A model generated the notes under the pieces. It did not search any database and was not told the DNA's origin. It saw only the letters and a program-made list of their open reading frames with translations. Position numbers and translations under genes: made by a program. Shown one piece after another: positions 54,509 through 62,194 of a stretch of 64,000 bases of DNA. Each line of letters starts with the position of its first letter. Within the stretch, counting starts at the first letter, position 1. Origin of the DNA: Paenibacillus tengchongensis (lineage in GTDB: Bacteria; Bacillota; Bacilli; Paenibacillales; Paenibacillaceae). The stretch is from NCBI RefSeq assembly GCF_008973665.1, contig NZ_WACP01000003.1, positions 62,001 through 126,000 of the forward strand, written 5' to 3'.

Positions 54509-55396
54509 ATGGATAACAATATTCGGATTGGAACCCTGGTCAATGGAGGAGACGCGGTCAGAGTCATCCCGCAGATTGTGAACCACGGCTTTGAATCGTT
54601 CAGTCTTACCTTCTGGCAGACTACCGGTGACACCGATCTTACTGACACGGCAGCGCGAGTACGCGAGCTGGCTGCCGAGCATCATTTCGTTATTTCTTCC
54701 GTCGGCATCTTCGGCAATCCGTTGACCGGTACCGGCGATAATGCCGATACACTGGCCAGCTGGGAGCGGCTGATTGATCATGCGCACCTGTTCGGGGCCG
54801 ATATTGTGTCAGGCTTTACCGGACGTTTGACCGGTCAATCCATCGATGAATCCTTACCCAGGTTTGCAGAGGTGTTCGGCGAACTGTCCAAGCGGGCAGC
54901 GGACCGCGGGCTGCGCATCGCCTTTGAGAACTGTTCCATGGACGGCAACTGGCAGACCGGGGACTGGAACATCGCCCATAATCCTACCGCCTGGGAGAAG
55001 ATGTTCAACGCGGTACCGGCGGATAATCTCGGCTTGGAATGGGAGCCCTGTCACCAGATGGTCGCGCTGATCGATCCGATTCCGCAGCTGCGCAAATGGA
55101 CGGACCGGATCTTCCATGTTCACGGCAAGGACGCCACGATTGCCTGGGATGTGGTCCGGGAATACGGCATTCATGGACCGAAGCCGTATGTCTGGCACCG
55201 GACACCGGGCTTCGGAGATACGAACTGGACCGACGTCATTACGATTCTGCGGCAAGCCGGATATCAGGGCACCATTGACATCGAAGGCTGGCATGATCCC
55301 GTCTACCGGGATGAGCTGGAAATGACAGGGCAGGTGCATGCACTGAATTACCTGAAGACTTGCCGGGGCGGCAGCTTTGTGCCGAATCCGGTATAA
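54509..55396 (+). CDS. Sugar phosphate isomerase/epimerase
   Basis: The 295-residue protein belongs to the xylose-isomerase-like TIM-barrel family: IRIGTLVNGGD, the metal-ligand Glu in RIAFENCSMDG, LGLEWEPCHQM, IFHVHGKDA and TIDIEGWHDPVY. These enzymes isomerise or dehydrate keto-sugars and inositol derivatives. TTGGAGTGG precedes ATG 54509. It is followed by a Gfo/Idh gene after 22 bases and forms an operon with it, controlled by the divergent AraC protein. Confidence 0.9.
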   Translation: MDNNIRIGTLVNGGDAVRVIPQIVNHGFESFSLTFWQTTGDTDLTDTAARVRELAAEHHFVISSVGIFGNPLTGTGDNADTLASWERLIDHAHLFGADIVSGFTGRLTGQSIDESLPRFAEVFGELSKRAADRGLRIAFENCSMDGNWQTGDWNIAHNPTAWEKMFNAVPADNLGLEWEPCHQMVALIDPIPQLRKWTDRIFHVHGKDATIAWDVVREYGIHGPKPYVWHRTPGFGDTNWTDVITILRQAGYQGTIDIEGWHDPVYRDELEMTGQVHALNYLKTCRGGSFVPNPV

Positions 55397-55418
55397 ACGC
55401 CTGAGGAGGAATACCATC

Positions 55419-56474
55419 ATGACAGCACACTACCGAGTGGCGGTCGCCGGCTGCGGAGCCATGGCCGGCGAGTGGATCACTTACGCCCTGAAACGAAAGG
55501 ATACGGACATTGTCGCATTGGTGGACCTGCGCGCGGAAGCGGCTTCAGCAGCGGCGGCCAAGTACGGTTTGACTGCCGGGATTTACACCGATCTGCAGCA
55601 GGCGATAACAGAGACCGGAGCCAATCTGGTCTTTGATGTTACCGTGCCGGAGAGCCACTTTGCCGTGGCCGGAACGGCGCTGGATGCCGGCTGCCATGTA
55701 TTCAGCGAGAAGCCGCTGGCCGCTTCCATGGAGCAGTGCAACCAGATTGTGGCATTAGCCGGGCGCAGCGGCCGCAGTCATGCCGTGATGCAGAACCGCC
55801 GGTTTGATCCGCGCATCCGTGCCCTGCGGAAGCTGGTGGCGGCAGGTACGATCGGCCGCCCGGGATATATCGGGGCGAGCTTTTTCCTGGCCCCGCATTT
55901 CGGCGGATTCCGCGATGCCATGCAAAGTCCCCTTCTTCTGGACATGGCCATCCATACCTTCGACCAAGCCCGATTGATCAGCGGAGCCGACCCGGTGACG
56001 GTCTACTGCCAGGAATTCAATCCCCACGGCTCCTGGTACGCAGGCAACGCAGCGGCGGTCTGCATCTTTGAAATGTCCGACGGCTCGGTGTTCTCTTACC
56101 AGGGTTCCTGGTGCGCAGAAGGAGCGCCTACCTCCTGGGAAGCTTCCTGGCGGATTCAGGGCGAGAAGGGCGCTGCGCTATGGGACGGCCAAGGGATGCC
56201 GTATGCGGAGATCATTGCCCCGGACTCCTCCGGCAAGTTCATTCATGATTATGTGCGGGTGGAGGCGGAGCCGGCCGAGCTGAGCGAAACCTTTCATCAC
56301 GGTTGTCTGGCGGAGATGTTCCTCTCGCTTAAAGAGATGCGGCCGGCGGAGACGGACTGCCGTGATAACCGCTACAGCATGGCTATGGTCTTCGGTGCGC
56401 TGGAAAGCGCCCGGTGCGGCCGTAAGGTGGAGATTGCAGAGCTCCTGGATCGAGCCGGAGTACCAGTGGTATAA
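55419..56474 (+). CDS. Gfo/Idh/MocA family oxidoreductase (third)
   Basis: The 351-residue protein has VAVAGCGAMAGEWITYALK for cofactor binding, SEKPLAASMEQCNQ with the catalytic Lys, and LLLDMAIHTFDQARLISGADP. It is likely to work with the preceding isomerase on the same sugar. GAGGAGGA precedes ATG 55419. Its end is followed by the 52-bp hairpin array. Confidence 0.92.
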   Translation: MTAHYRVAVAGCGAMAGEWITYALKRKDTDIVALVDLRAEAASAAAAKYGLTAGIYTDLQQAITETGANLVFDVTVPESHFAVAGTALDAGCHVFSEKPLAASMEQCNQIVALAGRSGRSHAVMQNRRFDPRIRALRKLVAAGTIGRPGYIGASFFLAPHFGGFRDAMQSPLLLDMAIHTFDQARLISGADPVTVYCQEFNPHGSWYAGNAAAVCIFEMSDGSVFSYQGSWCAEGAPTSWEASWRIQGEKGAALWDGQGMPYAEIIAPDSSGKFIHDYVRVEAEPAELSETFHHGCLAEMFLSLKEMRPAETDCRDNRYSMAMVFGALESARCGRKVEIAELLDRAGVPVV

Positions 56475-56493
56475 CTTCTTTCAATAACGGAAG

Positions 56494-56780
56494 AGTAAAC
56501 GCGCCCATTGTATGCGAAAAATCGAATACAATGGGCCGCCGCGAAGGTAAACGCGCCCATTGTATGCGAAAAATCGAACACAATGGGCCGCCGCGAAGGG
56601 AAATGGGCCCATTGTATGCGAAAAATCGAATACAATGGGCCGCCGCGAAGGTGAACGGGCCCATTGTATGCGAAAAATCGAATACAATGGGCCGCCGCGA
56701 AGCTAAACGCGCCCATTGTATGCGAAAAATCGAATACAATGGGCCGCCGCGAAGGTGAACGGGCCCATTGTATGCGAAAC
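56494..56780. repeat. 52-bp hairpin tandem array
   Basis: Five complete 52-base units start at 56501, 56553, 56605, 56657 and 56709, with a sixth truncated copy from 56761. Each unit contains GCCCATTGTAT, a GCGAAAAATCGA loop and ATACAATGGGC, an 11-bp stem. A CGCCGCGAAG linker joins the units. Copies differ at only a few positions. Open frames through it on the minus strand only reflect the period and are not genes. Confidence 0.95.
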
Positions 56781-56832
56781 GAAGCTGTCCCCAAACGGCC
56801 ATTCATGGCTTAGGAGACAGCTTCTTTCTTTG
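56780..56832 (+). terminator. Terminator after the hairpin array
   Basis: GAAGCTGTC pairs with GACAGCTTC around a long loop and is followed by TTTCTTT. It can end the Gfo/Idh transcript after the array. Confidence 0.75.
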
Positions 56833-56853
56833 CACAAGAGGCGCCGTGTATCC

Positions 56854-58281
56854 TCACCGGACTTCGGCAGTTGACGGTATACGGGAGGTGTTCGGCAAAA
56901 AACAATACACCAGATCCTTATATTTCTGCGAGTTTAATTCGCTATAAATGTAGTGGTGATAGCGTTCAACATGCTCCGGCCGAGCATGCGCCCGGTACTT
57001 CTCGAATAACCCGATGCAGATGGCGATGTTGGAGTCGCTCATAATGCGGATGGAGTATTCCAGACTTCCCAGCAGATAATGAAGGCCATCGTCCCAGCGT
57101 TCTTTCCTCAAATGATAGATCGCCAACTCCGTCAGGAACCGGGTATAGCGGTCCTTCGTTAAGGGCTCTGTGAATGAGCCTAACCTGCTTTGCTGTTCCT
57201 GATAGGCCAAATGGCGGTGGAACCGCTCCAGGATATGATCGACATCCATCTGGAACCGGTTGGCGGCTTGCATGATTTTGAATAGGGCCGGAAAGATTTC
57301 CTGCTCGCGCGGCTGCAGATAGCCGATATATTCAGCAAGTACCGCAGTCTGACCCGACATCAGGCGGTATAAATACTGATTCGTTGTCGCCCATTCCTGA
57401 AACTGTTCAACAATCAGAGCCTCTTCATCGCTGACAGGGAGCTTTATCCAGCTGGTGTCGCTGTACATTAAGGTGTAGCGTAACGCCTCACCGTAATCTT
57501 CCCGCTCATCATTCACTCCCGCTAAAGACAGATAGCCGTACATAACATAATAGATCAGCGGACGGGAGGACTGCTTCTCGGACGGGTCATTATGGGCAAA
57601 ATATTGATATTGAACGGAAGCTTTACGCGAGAGAAGCGTTGCCCAGTATTCGACTTTGTCCCATTGGCGCAGGGAGGCATACACATCAGCCAGCGTCTTG
57701 ATGGCATCCAGCTGGTCGCATTCGTCCAGACGTTCCACATAGGGCTCGAACTGATTGGCGGCATGCAGATTGGCGGCTTGGTTGTCCCCGAGGGAGATAT
57801 GGAACAGCCGGAAGCGGCACAAAGCCAAACGTTCGGAGTGCTGCAGACGCTCGCCTTCGGCTACACTTTCATAAATGATTGCCGCAGCCGCATACAGATG
57901 ACGGTGGTATAATTCCTCGGCGCTCTCGAACAATAGCGGCAAATAAACCAGATGATCCAGAATATTGCCGACTACGCGGCGTATCGCTTCCAGCTTGTCC
58001 AGTTCCGCGCACCGAAGCAGCAGGGGACCGATCCGCCGCCAGTTGGCCGAGCCGCCCAATATATAGCTATCGATATAAAGGTCGTAATAATACCCCGCAC
58101 TTTGTCCCATGGCCTCTGTGATCCGGTCCAGCTGCTGCATGGCAATCGGACGGTTACTGTTGATGATGTTGCTCAGCGTTCCCGAATGCAGGCCGCATTT
58201 CTCGGCAAACCGGGATATGGATAAGGATTCCCTCGACATGTAATCTTCAATTTCGGTCAGCATCGTGATTTGATCGTTCAA
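56854..58281 (-). CDS. HTH regulator with TPR-like C-terminal region
   Basis: The 475-residue protein has an XRE-type helix-turn-helix (LSISRFAEKCGLHSGTLSNI, then RPIAMQQLDRITEAMG) and about 380 residues of helical pairs with the spacing of TPR repeats (LYAAAAIIYESVAEGERL, LDAIKTLADVYASLRQWDKV, RFLTELAIYHLRKERWDDGL). This plan matches RRNPP-type peptide receptors such as PlcR, Rgg or AimR, but no peptide gene is seen next to it. TTG 58281 follows AGGAGG by 12 bases, a rather long spacing; a later ATG is possible. Confidence 0.75.
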   Translation of the reverse strand: MNDQITMLTEIEDYMSRESLSISRFAEKCGLHSGTLSNIINSNRPIAMQQLDRITEAMGQSAGYYYDLYIDSYILGGSANWRRIGPLLLRCAELDKLEAIRRVVGNILDHLVYLPLLFESAEELYHRHLYAAAAIIYESVAEGERLQHSERLALCRFRLFHISLGDNQAANLHAANQFEPYVERLDECDQLDAIKTLADVYASLRQWDKVEYWATLLSRKASVQYQYFAHNDPSEKQSSRPLIYYVMYGYLSLAGVNDEREDYGEALRYTLMYSDTSWIKLPVSDEEALIVEQFQEWATTNQYLYRLMSGQTAVLAEYIGYLQPREQEIFPALFKIMQAANRFQMDVDHILERFHRHLAYQEQQSRLGSFTEPLTKDRYTRFLTELAIYHLRKERWDDGLHYLLGSLEYSIRIMSDSNIAICIGLFEKYRAHARPEHVERYHHYIYSELNSQKYKDLVYCFLPNTSRIPSTAEVR

Positions 58282-58423
58282 AGCGGGACGGAGCCTCCTA
58301 ACATGATGTCGAAAGATACATATATATTCCATTATTATACATGTATACGGGCCATTCAAGCTTGGAGAATGAAGAATATGTGAAAAATTACGTTTTTAAG
58401 CGATAAACAACTTGAAAAAGACG

Positions 58424-58450
58424 AAAAAAAGAGCTGCAACCATCGCAGCT
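58424..58450 (-). terminator. Terminator of the DUF1657 gene
   Basis: On the minus strand GAGCTGC and GCAGCTC form a stem around GATGGTT, followed by seven T residues. Confidence 0.85.
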
Positions 58451-58487
58451 CCTTACTCCAGGGATTCTAGTCCCTCCAGGATTAAAA

Positions 58488-58694
58488 TTAGAAACCTCTG
58501 TATTGCGGCTCTTCCTGTTCAAGCTGTGTGACGCGGCCTTCGACCTGCTGCACGATTTGCTGAGTCTGCTCGGCGGCGCTGGTGAACAGCGTTTTGGCTT
58601 CCTGATTCTGCGTTTCCAGCGCGAACTGCTCCAGGCTGGCCTGAGCACTTTTGAGAGAGGCAAGACAAGTTTTTACCTGAGCGGCGACTGTCAT
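58488..58694 (-). CDS. DUF1657 protein
   Basis: The 68-residue helical protein (TVAAQVKTCLASLKSAQASL onward, ending EEPQYRGF) is a typical DUF1657 member. These genes occur in spore-forming Bacillota near spoVA and DUF421 genes, in clusters linked to spore heat resistance; their molecular role is unknown. The start at 58694 matches the family N-terminus, although an in-frame ATG at 58706 lies closer to GGAGG. It is divergent from the DUF421 gene. Confidence 0.88.
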   Translation of the reverse strand: MTVAAQVKTCLASLKSAQASLEQFALETQNQEAKTLFTSAAEQTQQIVQQVEGRVTQLEQEEPQYRGF

Positions 58695-58886
58695 ATGCGG
58701 TTTCATCCTCCGTTTGAATAAATTAGCTTGCGGTCAACGCATAGTATTCCTGCTGGAGCGGATGATATACAGGGAGAAAACACCAGCCTTTTGCAGTCCG
58801 TTTACCGGATAAACAGGCGGCATCTGGCAGAAAATGAACTTATCCGCATTGCGGAAATTACATAATGTCTATAGGAGGGAATGGTT

Positions 58887-59747
58887 ATGCCCGAATGGCT
58901 CGAAGTGATGTGGCGCACGTTCTTCGCCGTGGTTGTACTCTTTTTTCTGACCAAGCTGCTGGGTAAAAGACAGGTGTCGCAGCTTTCTTTCTTCGAGTAC
59001 ATCACCGGAATCACAGTCGGAAGTTTAGCGGCTTATATTTCACTGGATACGGATAAGACCTGGCATCTGGGGCTGATTGCCTTAGGGGTATGGGTTGGTC
59101 TCTCGTTTGTGATTGAATATCTGCAAATCAAAAGCAAGAAGGCCCGGGATTTCATCGATTTCAAATCGACGGTGCTGATCAAGGACGGCAAAATTCTGGA
59201 AGATAACATGAAGAAGGAACGTCTGACTACGGATGAACTGCTGGCCGAACTGCGGAAAAAGGATGTATTCAAGCTCGCAGATGTCGAATTTGCCATCATG
59301 GAGTCGGACGGGGCGATCAATGTGCTGCTGAACCGGGAGAACCAGCCGCTGACCCCGCAGCAGCTCGGCATTAAGGTTGCACCGGAGCAGGCTGCGCAGG
59401 CCGTCATTATGGACGGCAAAATCATGGACGAGGCGCTTGATACACTGGGCTTGACCCGGCAATGGCTGGACGGCGCGCTTGCGAAGCAGGGCCTTACCGT
59501 CCAGAACGTGTTCCTTGGCCAGGTTGACGCTTACGGCGAGCTTTATGCGGATCTGTATGCGGACAAGGTGCAGGTGCCCAAGCCGCAGGACAAGCCGCAA
59601 TTATATGCCTTGCTAAAGAAATGTGAGGCTGACTTGGAGCTGTTCGGCTTATCTACACAGAATGAAGCGGCCAGGCATATGTACGGTAACAGCTCCCGGG
59701 AGTTACAGAAGCTGCTGAAGAAGCTGAAGCCGTTTATTCAGAATTAA
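58887..59747 (+). CDS. DUF421 (YetF-like) membrane protein with DUF1657-like tail
   Basis: The 286-residue protein has three N-terminal membrane helices (FFAVVVLFFLTKLLGKRQVS, the ITGITVGSLAAYISL turn, LGLIALGVWVGLSFVIEYL) and the soluble DUF421 domain (LIKDGKILEDNMKKERLT, DEALDTLGLTRQWLD). The last 45 residues (KKCEADLELFGLSTQNEAAR) look like DUF1657. ATG 58887 is seven bases after AGGAGGGA, whereas ATG 58881 is adjacent to it. A terminator follows at 59765. Confidence 0.88.
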   Translation: MPEWLEVMWRTFFAVVVLFFLTKLLGKRQVSQLSFFEYITGITVGSLAAYISLDTDKTWHLGLIALGVWVGLSFVIEYLQIKSKKARDFIDFKSTVLIKDGKILEDNMKKERLTTDELLAELRKKDVFKLADVEFAIMESDGAINVLLNRENQPLTPQQLGIKVAPEQAAQAVIMDGKIMDEALDTLGLTRQWLDGALAKQGLTVQNVFLGQVDAYGELYADLYADKVQVPKPQDKPQLYALLKKCEADLELFGLSTQNEAARHMYGNSSRELQKLLKKLKPFIQN

Positions 59748-59764
59748 ATGCTCTACGGCATCTG

Positions 59765-59799
59765 AAAGCCGGGCAATCCGCAGGGATGCCGGCTTTTTG
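59765..59799 (+). terminator. Terminator after the DUF421 gene
   Basis: AAAGCCGG pairs with CCGGCTTT around a loop with a small GCAATCC/GGGATGC pairing, followed by five T residues. Confidence 0.85.
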
Positions 59800-59958
59800 T
59801 GTGTAGAAGGATGATAATTCACATAAATGTAATAATGAGGTAAAAAAACATCTGTACAAAACCAGATATTTCCTTATAGTTGGAATTAGGATGTCTGCTG
59901 CCAAAAACTACGTGCTTCACTTAAACGCAGACCATGTTCATGAATACGGAGGGATGCC

Positions 59959-59988
59959 ATGCCATTAAAAGTCGCCACAGCGCGTTAG
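59959..59988 (+). CDS. Possible nine-codon leader peptide
   Basis: GGAGGGATGCC precedes ATG 59959, and the frame reads MPLKVATAR then TAG. Its position 77 bases before the pectate lyase start allows a role as an upstream open reading frame. Nothing else supports it. Confidence 0.25.
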   Translation: MPLKVATAR

Positions 59989-60064
59989 ACTGTAAAGCAA
60001 GCGGGTTCGTATGAGGACCATAAATCATTTTAAATTATAATTCATAATGGAGGTAAATGTTAAC

Positions 60065-62017
60065 GTGAAAATAAAAAAGCGTTTTGCCCTCTCCGCAGTG
60101 TTTCTTTCGGCTGCGCTTACGCTCGGCAGCTTCAATTTCGGTACATTCCCGGTTCAGGCGGCCAGCGTCTTCAGCGACGGCTTTGAATCCGGCAGTGCGG
60201 GCAATTGGACCCCGACCGCTGGCACATGGTCCGTGGTGCAGGACGGCGGCTCTTATGTGTATTATCAATCAAGCACCAATGAAGGCCGTACTTCCGCCGG
60301 CAGTGCTTCGTGGACCGATTACAGCGTACAGGCCGACGTCAAGGTCGAGGACTTCAACGGCAGCAACCGCGCTTATGTCTGCGCCCGTTACAAGGACGGC
60401 AACAACTATTACGCGGCGTCCTTGTCCGGAAGTAACGGGGGAACCCTGGAAATCCGCAAGAAGGTCGGCGGCTCCAGCAGCACCCTGGCCACCAAAGCAA
60501 ACTTCCCGCTTACTACCGGAACCGCTTACAACGTAAAGCTGGAAGTGAGCGGTGACTCAATTAATATGTATGTAAACAATGTGCTGCAGTTAAATGCACA
60601 CGATAACAATTTGACATCCGGAGGCATCGGCCTGATCGCCTTCAAGACCAAAACCAAGTTTGATAATGTAACCGTATCCACGGGCGGCACCACAACGCCG
60701 ACACCGACTCCGACGGCAACAGCTACGCCGGTTCCAACGGTAAGCCCGTCGGCAACTCCAACGGCTACGCCTGTTCCTACAGCAACGCCGACCGTAGCTC
60801 CTACAGCAACACCGACCGTAGCTCCGACAGCGACACCTACGCCGGCGGCAGGTGCGATCTATGTAGCTCCTGACGGCTCAGCGGGTAATCCCGGTTCCAT
60901 CGGCAGCCCGACCACACTGTCAGCTGCTATTACTAAGGTAGCGCCTGGCGGCACTATCTATATGCGCGGTGGTACCTACACCTTCTCCGCTCCGGTGACC
61001 ATTGAACGGGAGAACAGCGGGGCTTCCGGGCAGCGCAAGACCATCGTCGCTTACGGCAGCGAGAAGCCGGTGCTGGATTTCTTCGCACAAAGCTTCGCTT
61101 CAACCGAACGCGGACTGCAGATTTTTGGACACTACTGGCATGTAAAGGGCCTTGAAGTGAAGGGAGCCGGAGACAACGGCATCTTCATCGGCGGTAACTA
61201 CAACATTATCGAGAATGTGGAAACGCACCATAACCGCGATTCCGGGCTGCAAATCAGCCGTTATGCTTCGTCCCTGACGAATATCGCTGACTGGCCGAGC
61301 AACAACCAGATTATCGGCGTTTACTCCCACGACAATTATGATCCGGACAATGGGGAAGATGCCGACGGGTTTGCCGCCAAGCTGACCATCGGTCCAGGCA
61401 ATGTATTTGATAACTGCGTCGCCGCCTGGAACACCGATGACGGCTGGGATTTGTATACGAAGTCGGACACCGGTCCAATCGGTGCGGTTACCATCAAGAA
61501 CAGCATCGCCTACAAGAACGGGCAGACCTCCGACGGCAACAGCACTGCAGACAGTGATGGAAACGGATTCAAGCTCGGCGGGGAAAGCATCGCCGTCAAT
61601 CATATCGTGCAGAACAGCATCGCCTTCCAGAACAAGAAGCACGGCTTTACGTACAACAGCAACCCGGGCTCGATTAAGATGACGAACAACACCTCCTGGA
61701 GCAACGGTCAGAGCAATTTCGCCTTTGATTCAGGAACGCATGTGTTCACCAACAATCTGAGCTTTGCCGGCAGCTCCAGCGACAAGACGAGCGGCACCGA
61801 TGTCTCCAGCACCAACGTCTGGTGGAAGAACAATGCCAGCACCAATGCCAAGGGGCTTGTGGCCAGCAGCGCCGACTTCGTCAGCCTGACGCCATCTGTG
61901 GTCCGCGGCAGCGGCGGCTTCATTAGCCTCGGCAACTTCCTGAAGCTCGCTTCGGGCAGCGATCTGATCGGCTCGGGCACACCGGCCGGAACCAATATCG
62001 GTGCAACCTTTCAGTAA
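60065..62017 (+). CDS. Secreted PL9-type pectate lyase with sugar-binding-like domain
   Basis: The 650-residue protein has a signal peptide (KIKKRFALSAVFLSAALTLG), an N-terminal concanavalin-like beta domain (about 35-215), a Thr-Pro-Ala linker of about 50 residues, and a parallel beta-helix from about 270. The helix contains EDADGFAAKLTIGPGN and NTDDGWDLYTK, the calcium-site pattern of family 9 polysaccharide lyases, with IKNSIAYKNG rungs. It should cleave pectate outside the cell by beta-elimination. GTG 60065 is eight bases after TGGAGGTAA; the upstream ATG 60047 overlaps that site. Confidence 0.9.
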   Translation: MKIKKRFALSAVFLSAALTLGSFNFGTFPVQAASVFSDGFESGSAGNWTPTAGTWSVVQDGGSYVYYQSSTNEGRTSAGSASWTDYSVQADVKVEDFNGSNRAYVCARYKDGNNYYAASLSGSNGGTLEIRKKVGGSSSTLATKANFPLTTGTAYNVKLEVSGDSINMYVNNVLQLNAHDNNLTSGGIGLIAFKTKTKFDNVTVSTGGTTTPTPTPTATATPVPTVSPSATPTATPVPTATPTVAPTATPTVAPTATPTPAAGAIYVAPDGSAGNPGSIGSPTTLSAAITKVAPGGTIYMRGGTYTFSAPVTIERENSGASGQRKTIVAYGSEKPVLDFFAQSFASTERGLQIFGHYWHVKGLEVKGAGDNGIFIGGNYNIIENVETHHNRDSGLQISRYASSLTNIADWPSNNQIIGVYSHDNYDPDNGEDADGFAAKLTIGPGNVFDNCVAAWNTDDGWDLYTKSDTGPIGAVTIKNSIAYKNGQTSDGNSTADSDGNGFKLGGESIAVNHIVQNSIAFQNKKHGFTYNSNPGSIKMTNNTSWSNGQSNFAFDSGTHVFTNNLSFAGSSSDKTSGTDVSSTNVWWKNNASTNAKGLVASSADFVSLTPSVVRGSGGFISLGNFLKLASGSDLIGSGTPAGTNIGATFQ

Positions 62018-62053
62018 ACCAGATAGTTCAACAGTTTAATACTGCAATAGATA

Positions 62054-62090
62054 CAGCCGGCCGCCAAGGGAACTCCTTGTGCGGCCGGCT
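62054..62090 (+). terminator. Hairpin after the pectate lyase gene
   Basis: AGCCGGCCGC pairs with GCGGCCGGCT, with an inner AAGG/CCTT, followed by a weak TTGCTGTT tail. Confidence 0.7.
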
Positions 62091-62194
62091 TGCTGTTATA
62101 ACCCGCAGCGGAGCCGGCAGATGCATAAGATTGTTTTCCCTTGGAAAACTAAGACAGATTCTGCAAAGCAAGGATGGGGGGGGGCGCTGCAATT

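Larger units (their letters stand above)
59748..60064. other. Spacer before the pectate lyase gene
   Basis: It contains the DUF421 terminator, an AT-rich stretch that may hold a promoter, and a nine-codon frame with a strong ribosome-binding site at 59959-59988. No longer gene is present. Confidence 0.5.

Noticed and set aside
56494..56780. CRISPR array
   Set aside because: Units are contiguous and nearly identical with no variable spacers, and no cas gene is present.
56372..56806. Long repetitive frames through the 52-bp array on both strands
   Set aside because: They exist because a 52-base hairpin unit lacks stops in some frames. They have no start signals and the peptide merely mirrors the repeat.
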